Shown here: positions 1 to 7,284 of the stretch, one piece after another
How the letters are laid out: every line of letters begins with the position of its first letter
Position numbering within the stretch: the stretch's first letter is position 1
Assembly: GCA_900552395.1 (NCBI GenBank)
Contig: URZJ01000041.1
Coordinates: 1-11,420, forward strand
DNA: 11,420 bases
Direction: 5' to 3'
Origin: an uncultured Collinsella sp.
Lineage (GTDB): Bacteria > Actinomycetota > Coriobacteriia > Coriobacteriales > Coriobacteriaceae
Position numbers and translations under genes: made by a program
Notes under the pieces: generated by a model
Told to the model about the DNA's origin: nothing
The model's input: only the letters and a program-made list of their open reading frames with translations
Database searches by the model: none

Positions 1-1061
1 TCGACGAGCAACTTAAAGTGTTTGAGGATCGAGACCAGGTGGATGACATCGTTGGAGCCTGGATGGCACTGCTCGAACGCTGTGCAGACGACGCGGGAGA
101 GTTGCGGGGCGAGCATGCCGTCGAGCCAACGGGGATCGCGGGGCGAAAAGCCGCCGAGCAGCTCAACGCGCCGGTTGAGCATATCGAGCAACTCGTCTTT
201 GGAGAGGTCGGGGAAAACGTCGAGCAGGATCGTATCGCCGTGCTGGATACGACGAGAGAGGTTGAAGACAGCGACGCCTGAGATACCGAAGGTTCGAAAC
301 AGCACTTCACCGTCTTCGTGCCAGAGCTCATTATGATTGTGGGCGAGCGTCAAGCGGGCACGGACGCGCAGGCCATCCAACGTCTTGAGTGCCGCCCGAT
401 CGCCAACGACCGTTGCCGATACGGGGCAGAGGATGGGGTGCAGCGAAGTGAGGGGGAGGCGAAACGTATCGGCGATACCGGTGGGGTTGCCGCCCGTAGC
501 GATAATTACGGCATGTGCCTGCAGGGCCTCGTTCTTGCGAGGGACATCGGCGAGCGCTTTCCGAAGCGAGCGGAGCTCCGATTTTCGGTCGTCGTGCTTC
601 TTTGTCTTGAGTGCTCGCGCGGGACGGTCTATTTGGAGTGCCCAGCCCTCGGGGGCTTTGAATGCCGAGGCAACGTTTGCTCCACATACCAAGGTGATAC
701 CCAGACGATTACAAGCGTTGAGAAGCGCATCGCGCACCGATTCGGCACGAAGGGAGCGCGGATACAGCCGGCCCTCCTCGGAGGTCGTCATGATGCCCAG
801 CGAGGAGAAGAAACCCATAAGCTCTTGTTCGGGCTGGGGGCCCATGACGGATTCGACGAATGCGGGGTGGTTATACCGCTGAGGATCAATCGATTCGTTG
901 GAGAGGTTGCAACGGCCGTTACCGGTCGCAAGGAGCTTGAGGCCGCAGGCGACATCGCGCTCAACGATGCAGACGCTTTTGCCAGCGCGTGCGGCCGTAA
1001 TGGCGGCGGCGAGGCCTGAAGCGCCGATTACCAAGACGTCATAGAGGGCGCTCGCGTTCAC
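1..1061 (-). CDS. YhiN/HI0933-family FAD-dependent oxidoreductase, C-terminus cut by window edge
   Basis: A flavoprotein of the HI0933/YhiN family, annotated generally as NAD(P)/FAD-dependent oxidoreductase. The family includes BaiN of bile-acid metabolism, but the substrate here cannot be told. 353 codons are visible; family members are usually about 400-430 residues, so the C-terminal end is missing. Seen in the translation: an N-terminal FAD strand-loop-helix (DVLVIGASGLAAAI, residues 8-21), the family signature TGNGRCNLSN (46-55), RLYPRS (98-103), the second nucleotide-binding stretch VIIATGGNP (185-193) and GEVLFRTFGISG (251-262). The start is GTG at 1061, directly after the in-frame TAA of mrp, so no earlier start is possible; a GAGG lies five bases upstream. 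Odd points: the glycine motif is two residues short of the usual GGGASGL, and residues about 145-181 form a Lys/Arg-rich insert before the second motif. It is probably co-transcribed with mrp. The family is secure; the function is not. Confidence 0.9.
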   Translation of the reverse strand, partial: MNASALYDVLVIGASGLAAAITAARAGKSVCIVERDVACGLKLLATGNGRCNLSNESIDPQRYNHPAFVESVMGPQPEQELMGFFSSLGIMTTSEEGRLYPRSLRAESVRDALLNACNRLGITLVCGANVASAFKAPEGWALQIDRPARALKTKKHDDRKSELRSLRKALADVPRKNEALQAHAVIIATGGNPTGIADTFRLPLTSLHPILCPVSATVVGDRAALKTLDGLRVRARLTLAHNHNELWHEDGEVLFRTFGISGVAVFNLSRRIQHGDTILLDVFPDLSKDELLDMLNRRVELLGGFSPRDPRWLDGMLAPQLSRVVCTAFEQCHPGSNDVIHLVSILKHFKLLV

Positions 1062-1892
1062 TTAGGCCTCGTCGGTCTCGTGCGGGGTAATAGCCTCGAC
1101 GGCAGAGACTGCCTTGGGCAACATGCCATCGGGCAGCGCGGTCTCGACCTCGCCCTTATCGCAGGCCTCGGCGAGTGCCGGATTAATGGGAAGCTGGCCC
1201 AAGATGTCGAGGTTATAGCGCTCTGCGACCTCGGGGAGCTTGCTCTTGCCAAAGACCTCGATTTTCTTGCCGCAGTCGGGGCACTCAATATAGCTCATGT
1301 TCTCGACAATGCCCAGAATGGGGACGTTCATCTTCTCGGCCATGTTGACCGCCTTGGCGACGATCATCGAGACCAGATCCTGCGGGCTCGTGACGATGAC
1401 GATGCCGTCGACCGGCAGCGACTGGAAGACGGTGAGCGCGACGTCGCCTGTTCCCGGAGGCATGTCGACCAGCAGGTAGTCGATGGGGCCCCACGAGGTC
1501 TCGCTCCAGAACTGCCTAATGGCGCCTGCGATGACCGGACCGCGCCAAAGGACGGGGTCGGTCTCGTTTTGGAGCAGCAGGTTGGAGCTCATGACCTTGA
1601 CGCCGTGCTCGGAGATTTCGGGCAGCATAAGGTTGCCAAGGGCATGGACGTGGCGTCCGCTCATACCGAACATCTTGGGGATAGAGGGACCGGTGATGTC
1701 GGCATCGAGGACGCCGACCTTGTGGCCGTGACGGGCAAGCTCGGTGGCGATGGCGCCGGTGACAAACGACTTGCCGACACCGCCCTTGCCGGAAAGCACG
1801 GCGATGACGCGCTTGACCTCGGACAGCGTGTTCTCCTCAAATTGCGATGGCGACGTTTGTCCGCCGGCGGCCTGTGCGTGTTCGCAACCCAT
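1062..1892 (-). CDS. mrp: Mrp/ApbC/NBP35-family iron-sulfur cluster carrier ATPase
   Basis: A cytosolic SIMIBI-class P-loop ATPase, 276 residues. The family holds an Fe-S cluster at a dimer interface and passes it to apo-proteins. Visible motifs: the deviant Walker A SGKGGVGKS (34-42) with the signature first lysine, VLDADITGPSIPKMFG (61-76), the Walker B region DYLLVDMPPGTGD (138-150), and the cluster-binding CxxC in ECPDCGKK (C204, C207). Of the N-terminal cysteines seen in NBP35-like relatives only C3 is present, so no N-terminal four-cysteine ferredoxin-like site is encoded. The start is ATG at 1892 because AAAGGAG lies six bases upstream; an in-frame ATG 19 codons earlier would give a poorly conserved leader and lacks such a site. 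The stop codon abuts the GTG of the downstream flavoprotein, suggesting an operon. A promoter-like sequence lies upstream at 1948-1977. Family assignment is firm; the client proteins are unknown. Confidence 0.94.
   Translation of the reverse strand: MGCEHAQAAGGQTSPSQFEENTLSEVKRVIAVLSGKGGVGKSFVTGAIATELARHGHKVGVLDADITGPSIPKMFGMSGRHVHALGNLMLPEISEHGVKVMSSNLLLQNETDPVLWRGPVIAGAIRQFWSETSWGPIDYLLVDMPPGTGDVALTVFQSLPVDGIVIVTSPQDLVSMIVAKAVNMAEKMNVPILGIVENMSYIECPDCGKKIEVFGKSKLPEVAERYNLDILGQLPINPALAEACDKGEVETALPDGMLPKAVSAVEAITPHETDEA
1067..1070 (-). promoter_or_regulatory. Ribosome binding site of the flavoprotein gene, inside the end of mrp
   Basis: On the minus strand GAGG is followed by CCTAA and then GTG, giving a spacing of five bases. 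The site lies in the last codons of mrp and supports GTG at 1061 as the start. Translation of the flavoprotein is likely coupled to termination on mrp. Confidence 0.55.
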
Positions 1893-1914
1893 GTATGACT
1901 CCTTTGTATATGCT

Positions 1915-1928
1915 GGGGCCGGGGCCCC
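1915..1928 (-). promoter_or_regulatory. GC-only hairpin in the mrp 5' leader
   Basis: GGGGC, a four-base loop and GCCCC form a five-pair all-GC stem. It lies between the predicted promoter and the AAAGGAG ribosome binding site of mrp, ending about 16 bases before that site. It could slow ribosome loading or stabilise the leader, or be fortuitous in GC-rich DNA. No role is shown. Confidence 0.3.
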
Positions 1929-1947
1929 GCGATGTGACACGAGCGTC

Positions 1948-1977
1948 ATTGTACCCTCGTTTGCGAGCGGGAGTCAT
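1948..1977 (-). promoter_or_regulatory. Predicted sigma70-type promoter of mrp
   Basis: On the minus strand the -10 is TACAAT (1948-1953) and the -35 is ATGACT (1972-1977), separated by 18 bases. The -10 matches TATAAT at five of six positions; the -35 keeps the TGAC core of TTGACA. The spacer holds CTCG-TTTG-CGAG, a short inverted repeat that could be an operator. It implies that mrp and the flavoprotein can be transcribed independently of the LTA-synthase-like gene. Confidence 0.55.
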
Positions 1978-2017
1978 TTGCGATGCATTTGGGCCGAGTG
2001 CGCTTGCAATATGATGG

Positions 2018-2033
2018 GCCCAAGCGAATGGGC
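2018..2033 (-). terminator. Weak hairpin after the LTA-synthase-like gene
   Basis: GCCCA, a six-base loop and TGGGC form a perfect five-pair stem starting four bases after the TAA stop of the upstream gene. No T run follows, so it is not a convincing intrinsic terminator. It may only reduce read-through into mrp or protect the transcript end. Confidence 0.28.
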
Positions 2034-2037
2034 GGGC

Positions 2038-4191
2038 TTACTGAACTTTGCTGGCGAACTCGAGGTACTGCATGCGCTGCAGCTTGTCGATCGTCGAGGC
2101 GTATGGGCTGTCTTCCGATTCCAAGTCGTAGCGCAGCCCGTCGGCACCGAGATAGCCGGCGACATTGATGGTGGGCACATCTGACCTTGTTGCAAGCAGG
2201 GCCTTTTGGTAATTGGTGAGCGGAGCGCCGATCTTATTAAGGGTAATGGCTGCAATCTCGTTTGCCCCGACGGTGTCGTAGACGTTGAGCTCGGTATTGC
2301 CGGCGATCTCATAGTTAGCCCAGACGAGATATGTCGACTGATAGATACGGAAAGCGTGGCTTGCCGTATCTTCCTGAGGGTACAGCTCGTCGTTGAGAGT
2401 CGTTGCGGCGCTCGGCTGATGGTCGCCAAAAAAGACAAGAACAACCGGTCTGCCGATATTGCGGAGCTCGTTGATAAAGTACTCGAGGTCCCGGTCGGAT
2501 GCGTTGATGCAGGTGAGATAGGTGTTGAGCGCGCTGTTGGCGCCTTCGCTGGCTCCCTCGACCCAATAGTTTGTCAGCTCTTCGGCGGGAACGGTGCCAT
2601 AGTCGTAGCCGCCGTGATTTTGCATCGTGACGTCAAAGATGAACTGTGGCGCTTCGTCGGTTCTAAGCAGGTCGAGTATCTTGTCGTAGGTAGCGTAGTC
2701 GCATACGCCGGCATGGTAATAGGGCACACCTTCGAAATCGCCGATTGAAAGAAAGTCTCCAAAGCCCAGCTGCTGATAGATTTTATCTCGATGGTAGTTG
2801 AAGGGGTTTTGCGGGTGCATAGCGGTAGTGGTATACCCAAGCTCTTTAAGGTCCTTTGCCAGGCTGTTTACGCCATTCATCTGATACAGCTGATAGGGGA
2901 TCTTGCCTAATCCGACAAAGGCCGTTGTCGCTCCGGTCAAAAATTCGAATTCGGAGTTCGCCGTTCCGCCACCGGCGACCGAAGCGAGCATGGCGCCGCG
3001 AACAAGTGTGTCGGGAAGCGAGTTGTAGAATGCGGGGCCGGTGTACCCGGCCGCCTGGAGCTGCTCAAAGCACGAAAGGTCGCTAAAACTCTCGTTCATG
3101 ACGGCAACAATCGTCGGCTTGATTTCATTGAACTGGGCAACGGCCGCCGCGCGCTGCTCGCTCGAGCCATATGTGCTGTCGTAGGCGGCGGCGAGCTCCT
3201 GCTCGATGCTCTGCGCCTCATCGGGCGTATAGCCTTCGGGCTTCTCAATGGGCAACTCGTTGACCATTTCGGTGAACGAAGTGATAAAACCCTGAGACGC
3301 ATACGTGGTGATGGGCTGCCAACGGTCAAATCCAAAATCCAGTGCCTGCTCCAAGTCGATGCTGGAAAAGCCCGAGAGCCCCACAACGGTCACTAGCAGA
3401 AAAGCGCAGAGGTTAGCGGCGATTGCGGGGAAGACATGGGTGGGCGTACGGAGCTTTCGCGGTCGGATGAGCGAAAGAAGCCCCAGGGAAATCTCCAGCA
3501 GGGCGAGAGAGGTTACGATTCCGGCGGTAAAGGTAAACTCGTATCCCTCGCTCACTTCCATTGCGGTGCCAAGGGCCAAGATATCGCTTGGCAGGATGGC
3601 TTCGCCTTTAAACGTTATGACGAAGTGCTCGGCAATGCCAAGGATGCAACAGACGATGGGCACGAGGGCCATGACGCCTCCATGACGCTGTCCCAGCAAA
3701 TAAAGGGAGAGCAGAGCCGTCGCGAGCAGCCCGACGGAAAACCCGAATGAGTTGGCGGGAATGCGATAGAACGTTTCGTTGCAGGCAATTTCGAGTAAAA
3801 CGAACGAGAGCGCTGAAACAGCGGCGATGACAAGGATGTCACGGCAAATACAGGCGACCGTTCCCGTCGCAAGATCGGTTTGGTCGATAAGTCCCGAAAC
3901 CAAGGGCTCGACAAGAAGTATGACGGCGGCAGCACCGAGCGCCGAATAAGAAAGGACCCATAGGGAGCTGCCCTCATTTACGAGCAATTGATTCGTAACC
4001 CATGCAGCTACCACGCCGAGTGGGATGAGGAGCGTCGCGCACCAAAAGACGCGGGCAATGGGTGGCTTTTCGTTGCGTTTGATTGAAAAATACACGCGCA
4101 CGACGACGGCGGCCACGATAAGGACGGCGATGAATATGGGCAGATTGGCCATGTCGCTCGAAGTGATTTCAAGGGGGATATCTTCGGTCAT
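2038..4191 (-). CDS. LTA synthase family membrane transferase (alkaline phosphatase/sulfatase superfamily)
   Basis: A 717-residue polytopic membrane protein with an extracytoplasmic sulfatase-fold domain. The family moves glycerol-phosphate or similar groups onto cell-envelope glycolipids or polymers. About eight hydrophobic segments precede the enzyme domain (around residues 17-35, 46-66, 78-97, 117-135, 150-168, 173-192, 222-242, 253-273), against five in staphylococcal LtaS. The catalytic domain spans about 355-690: NESFSD with metal ligand E367, AGGGTANSEFEF with the expected nucleophile T410, HPQNPFNYHRDK (459-470), QNHGGYDY with H526, and FFGDHQPS with D590 and H591. Spacing between these residues resembles LtaS. 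The Trp of the LtaS FWNR motif is Tyr here, so the exact substrate is open. The start is ATG at 4191, with AGAGGA upstream; ATG at residue 14 is a possible alternative. Gene order suggests its own transcription unit, divergent from uvrA. The family call is confident; 'lipoteichoic acid' as product is inference. Confidence 0.88.
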   Translation of the reverse strand: MTEDIPLEITSSDMANLPIFIAVLIVAAVVVRVYFSIKRNEKPPIARVFWCATLLIPLGVVAAWVTNQLLVNEGSSLWVLSYSALGAAAVILLVEPLVSGLIDQTDLATGTVACICRDILVIAAVSALSFVLLEIACNETFYRIPANSFGFSVGLLATALLSLYLLGQRHGGVMALVPIVCCILGIAEHFVITFKGEAILPSDILALGTAMEVSEGYEFTFTAGIVTSLALLEISLGLLSLIRPRKLRTPTHVFPAIAANLCAFLLVTVVGLSGFSSIDLEQALDFGFDRWQPITTYASQGFITSFTEMVNELPIEKPEGYTPDEAQSIEQELAAAYDSTYGSSEQRAAAVAQFNEIKPTIVAVMNESFSDLSCFEQLQAAGYTGPAFYNSLPDTLVRGAMLASVAGGGTANSEFEFLTGATTAFVGLGKIPYQLYQMNGVNSLAKDLKELGYTTTAMHPQNPFNYHRDKIYQQLGFGDFLSIGDFEGVPYYHAGVCDYATYDKILDLLRTDEAPQFIFDVTMQNHGGYDYGTVPAEELTNYWVEGASEGANSALNTYLTCINASDRDLEYFINELRNIGRPVVLVFFGDHQPSAATTLNDELYPQEDTASHAFRIYQSTYLVWANYEIAGNTELNVYDTVGANEIAAITLNKIGAPLTNYQKALLATRSDVPTINVAGYLGADGLRYDLESEDSPYASTIDKLQRMQYLEFASKVQ

Positions 4192-4221
4192 GGACGTTCC
4201 TCTGGTACAGCAAATTAAGTT

Positions 4222-4237
4222 CAGTATTAGATTACTG
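4222..4237. repeat. Short inverted repeat upstream of the LTA-synthase-like gene
   Basis: CAGTA and TACTG are perfect inverted arms around a six-base AT-rich spacer, centred about 38 bases before the ATG at 4191. Its placement in the leader or promoter region suits an operator, but no known regulator site is recognised and a 5-bp arm can occur by chance. I could not identify a convincing -35/-10 pair for this gene. Confidence 0.3.
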
Positions 4238-4309
4238 TAACCTTTCCACGGCATTTCGAGAAACAAAGCGCCCGATACGCAAAGCTAAAGGTCTGCGAAT
4301 CTTGTATTA

Positions 4310-4323
4310 CGAACATCTGTGCG
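4310..4323 (+). promoter_or_regulatory. Putative LexA (DinR-type) SOS box upstream of uvrA
   Basis: CGAACATCTGTGCG matches the palindromic Gram-positive LexA box CGAAC-N4-GTTCG at nine of the ten specified bases; the one mismatch is in the right half (GTGCG). It ends 61 bases before the uvrA ATG and overlaps the promoter zone. uvrA is a classic SOS gene, so repression by LexA is expected. The match and position are seen; binding is inferred. Confidence 0.6.
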
Positions 4324-4335
4324 CGTCGAGTGCGC

Positions 4336-4356
4336 TAAACTCATCGGCAGTATGAT
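4336..4356 (+). promoter_or_regulatory. Candidate -10 elements for uvrA
   Basis: Two -10-like hexamers lie just downstream of the LexA-like box: TAAACT (4336-4341) and TATGAT (4351-4356). TATGAT is the better match to TATAAT. Neither has a good TTGACA-like -35 at 16-18 bases. With TAAACT the LexA-like box would fall across the -35 and spacer, as for a repressor; with TATGAT it would lie at the upstream edge. The leader would be very short in either case. Confidence 0.35.
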
Positions 4357-4384
4357 TCGATGCAATAGGAGGCAAGGAGCTTCC

Positions 4385-7264
4385 ATGTCTGATTCTTCTA
4401 TCGTTATTCGCGGCGCTCGTGAGCATAACCTCCGGGATATCGATGTTTCCATTCCGCGTGACCAACTCGTGGTCATTACCGGTCTTTCTGGCTCGGGCAA
4501 GAGTTCGCTGGCATTCGACACTATCTATGCCGAGGGCCAGCGTCGATACGTCGAGAGCCTTTCGAGTTATGCGCGCCAGTTCTTGGGCCAGATGGACAAA
4601 CCCGACTTGGATTCAATCGACGGCCTTTCGCCGGCGGTGTCGATCGACCAAAAGACGACGTCTAAAAACCCTCGCTCGACGGTTGGCACCGTAACCGAGA
4701 TTTATGACTATCTGCGCCTGCTGTTCGCCCGTGTGGGCACCCCGCACTGTCCCGAATGCGGCCGTGTCATTGAGCGCCAAACCACCGACCAGGTCGCCGA
4801 TAAGGTCCTGGCGGCGGGAGAGGGTCGTCGTGCGTTTGTGCTGGCACCGGTGGTACGCGGGCGAAAAGGCGAGTACACCAAACTGTTTGAGGACCTTCGC
4901 GCCGAGGGCTTTAGCCGCGTGCGTGTCGACGGCGAGGTTCGCTCGCTTGATGACCCTATCGATTTGGATAAGAAATTCAAGCACGATATCGAGGTCGTGG
5001 TCGACCGCATCGTGATTCGCGAGAACTCGCTGGGCCGTATTGCCGAGTCCGTTGAACAGGCGACTGCGCTGGCGCACGGCAATGTGGACGTATACTTGCT
5101 GCCCGATCGTGATGCTCCCGAGGGGACCGAGGGCGAGCTGCTGGAGTATTCGTTGGCCCTGGCGTGCCCGGAGCATGGACACTCCATTGATGACCTGCAG
5201 CCGCGTGATTTCTCGTTCAACGCGCCCTATGGCGCGTGCCCAGAGTGCGATGGCCTTGGCTTTAAGAAGACGGTCGATGCCGAGGCCCTAATCGAAGACC
5301 CCTCGAAGTCGATCGCCGACGGGGTTTTTGGCAGCCTGTTTGGCAACTCTAACTACTATCCGCAGATTTTCGCTGCGGTCTGCAAACACTTTAAGGTGAG
5401 CGTCGATACGCCGTGGGAGGATCTGCCTCCGCGGGTGCGTCGCGCGTTTTTAGACGGCATGGGCGACCAGAAGATTTCGGTCGACTATCAAAAGCTCGAT
5501 GGGCGCCGCAGCCAGTGGGACACCAAGTTTTCGGGCGTGCGCAATATCCTGTACGAGCGCTATACCGAGACGACGAATGAGAACACCAAGGCGCGCTTGG
5601 AGAAGTACATCCGCGAGGAGCCGTGCTCGAGTTGCCATGGTGCTCGTCTGCGCCCCGAGATGCTCGCCGTTACCGTAGGCGGTAAGTCCATTTACGAGGT
5701 CTGCTGCCTATCGTGCCGCGAGTCGCTCGAGTTTTTTGAGGGCCTGGAACTCACCGAGCGCCAACAGTTTATCGGCGGGCGTATCGTCAAGGAAATCCTG
5801 GAGCGCCTGCGTTTTCTGGTCGATGTCGGACTCGACTATCTGACGCTCGATCGTGCCTCGGCGACGCTTTCTGGTGGCGAGGCACAGCGTATTCGACTGG
5901 CAACGCAGATCGGCGCGGGTCTCATGGGCGTGCTCTATATTCTGGACGAGCCCTCGATCGGTCTTCATCAGCGTGACAACGAGCGCCTGATCAAGACGCT
6001 CGAGCGCCTGCGTGACATCGGCAATACCGTTATCGTCGTCGAACACGACGAGGATACGATTCGTGCTGCCGACTATGTGATCGACATGGGCCCCGGCGCG
6101 GGCGTGAACGGCGGACACGTGGTCGCCGCGGGAACGCCTGCCGATATCATGGCGTGCCCTGATTCGATGACGGGTGCCTACCTGACCGGCAAGCGAATGA
6201 TTCGGGTTCCCGATGAACGCCGCAAGCCCGGTCGCGGCTGCCTTAAGATCGCGGGCGCCCGCGCCAACAACCTCAAAAACGTTACTGCCAAGATCGAGTT
6301 TGGTACGCTTACGGTTGTTACCGGCGTGTCGGGATCGGGCAAGAGCTCCCTGGTTACCGACACCATCGCACCTGCCCTTACGAATGCCATTCACCGTTCG
6401 ACGCGTCCTGTGGGCCCGTACAAAAAGCTCGAGGGCATCGAGTGTATCGATAAGGTTATCGATATCGACCAGTCGCCGATTGGCCGCACGCCGCGTTCCA
6501 ATCCTGCTACGTACATTGGCCTGTGGGATGATCTTCGCGCGCTGTTTGCGAGTACGCCGGAGTCGAAGGCGCGCGGCTACTCGCCGGGACGTTTCTCCTT
6601 TAACGTGAGCGGCGGTCGCTGCGAAGCATGCAAGGGCGACGGACAAATTAAGATCGAGATGCACTTCCTTCCCGATATCTACGTTCCCTGCGAAGTTTGC
6701 GGCGGTAAACGCTACAACCGCGAGACACTCGAGGTCACCTACCGTGGCAAGACCATCTCGGACGTGCTCGACATGAGCGTCACCGAGGCGCTGGCCTTCT
6801 TTGGGAATATCCCGCAGATTAAGCGCAAGCTCCAGACGCTGTACGATGTAGGCTTGGGCTACGTGAGCCTTGGCCAGCCCGCCACGACGCTCTCGGGCGG
6901 CGAGGCGCAGCGCGTGAAGCTCGCCAAGGAGCTTCATCGACGCCAGACGGGCAAGACGTTCTATATTTTGGATGAGCCGACGACCGGCCTTCATTTTGAG
7001 GACGTCCGCCAGCTGCTCGATGTGCTGCAGCGCTTGGTCGATGCGGGCAACACGGTGCTGGTGATTGAACACAACCTTGATGTCATCAAGGTTGCCGACC
7101 GCCTGATCGATATGGGCCCCGAGGGCGGTAACGGCGGCGGAACCGTCGTGGTTTCGGGCACACCGGAGCAGGTTGCGGACTGTCCGCAGAGTTATACGGG
7201 CAAGTTTTTGGCGCCGTTGCTCAGGCGTGACCGGGAGCGTCAGGCTCAACTTGATGCTCAATAA
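4385..7264 (+). CDS. uvrA: UvrABC excinuclease subunit A, DNA damage-sensing ATPase
   Basis: UvrA dimers find bulky DNA lesions and load UvrB in nucleotide excision repair. The 959-residue protein is full length for the family and carries both ABC ATPase modules: Walker A GLSGSGKS (33-40), signature LSGGEAQR (495-502), Walker B with ILDEPS (D521, E522), then Walker A GVSGSGKS (647-654), signature LSGGEAQR (836-843) and ILDEPTTGLH (D863, E864). The first zinc site reads C261-x2-H264 and C285-x2-C288, the CPxHG form common outside proteobacteria. The second is C746-x2-C749 and C769-x2-C772, which the family uses for damage recognition. Three unusual extra cysteines (C440, C441, C444) lie before the first signature. 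The start is ATG at 4385, with AAGGAG five bases upstream and AGGAGG just before it; the longer in-frame ATG at 4319 would begin inside the LexA-like box. uvrB is not in the window. Confidence 0.98.
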   Translation: MSDSSIVIRGAREHNLRDIDVSIPRDQLVVITGLSGSGKSSLAFDTIYAEGQRRYVESLSSYARQFLGQMDKPDLDSIDGLSPAVSIDQKTTSKNPRSTVGTVTEIYDYLRLLFARVGTPHCPECGRVIERQTTDQVADKVLAAGEGRRAFVLAPVVRGRKGEYTKLFEDLRAEGFSRVRVDGEVRSLDDPIDLDKKFKHDIEVVVDRIVIRENSLGRIAESVEQATALAHGNVDVYLLPDRDAPEGTEGELLEYSLALACPEHGHSIDDLQPRDFSFNAPYGACPECDGLGFKKTVDAEALIEDPSKSIADGVFGSLFGNSNYYPQIFAAVCKHFKVSVDTPWEDLPPRVRRAFLDGMGDQKISVDYQKLDGRRSQWDTKFSGVRNILYERYTETTNENTKARLEKYIREEPCSSCHGARLRPEMLAVTVGGKSIYEVCCLSCRESLEFFEGLELTERQQFIGGRIVKEILERLRFLVDVGLDYLTLDRASATLSGGEAQRIRLATQIGAGLMGVLYILDEPSIGLHQRDNERLIKTLERLRDIGNTVIVVEHDEDTIRAADYVIDMGPGAGVNGGHVVAAGTPADIMACPDSMTGAYLTGKRMIRVPDERRKPGRGCLKIAGARANNLKNVTAKIEFGTLTVVTGVSGSGKSSLVTDTIAPALTNAIHRSTRPVGPYKKLEGIECIDKVIDIDQSPIGRTPRSNPATYIGLWDDLRALFASTPESKARGYSPGRFSFNVSGGRCEACKGDGQIKIEMHFLPDIYVPCEVCGGKRYNRETLEVTYRGKTISDVLDMSVTEALAFFGNIPQIKRKLQTLYDVGLGYVSLGQPATTLSGGEAQRVKLAKELHRRQTGKTFYILDEPTTGLHFEDVRQLLDVLQRLVDAGNTVLVIEHNLDVIKVADRLIDMGPEGGNGGGTVVVSGTPEQVADCPQSYTGKFLAPLLRRDRERQAQLDAQ

Positions 7265-7284
7265 ATAGGCGATTCAGTTTATGG

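Noticed and set aside
318..1019. Rightward 233-codon open frame at the left edge
   Set aside because: The opposite strand encodes a recognisable flavoprotein across the whole stretch; this frame is its shadow.
1080..1898. Rightward 272-codon open frame opposite mrp
   Set aside because: The opposite strand carries every Mrp motif; this translation shows none and is Asp/Gly-rich, as expected of an antisense shadow.
1954..1971. Short inverted repeat CTCG-TTTG-CGAG in the mrp promoter spacer as a regulator site
   Set aside because: Four-base arms in GC-rich DNA are too short to call separately; mentioned only with the promoter.
4319..4384. N-terminal extension of uvrA from the ATG at 4319
   Set aside because: It would start inside the LexA-like box and run through the promoter zone; ATG at 4385 has a strong SD and matches normal UvrA N-termini.
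5708..7261. A 517-codon open frame on the minus strand opposite uvrA
   Set aside because: It mirrors the conserved uvrA reading frame, its low-complexity translation matches no family I know, and it is best explained by codon bias of the sense gene.
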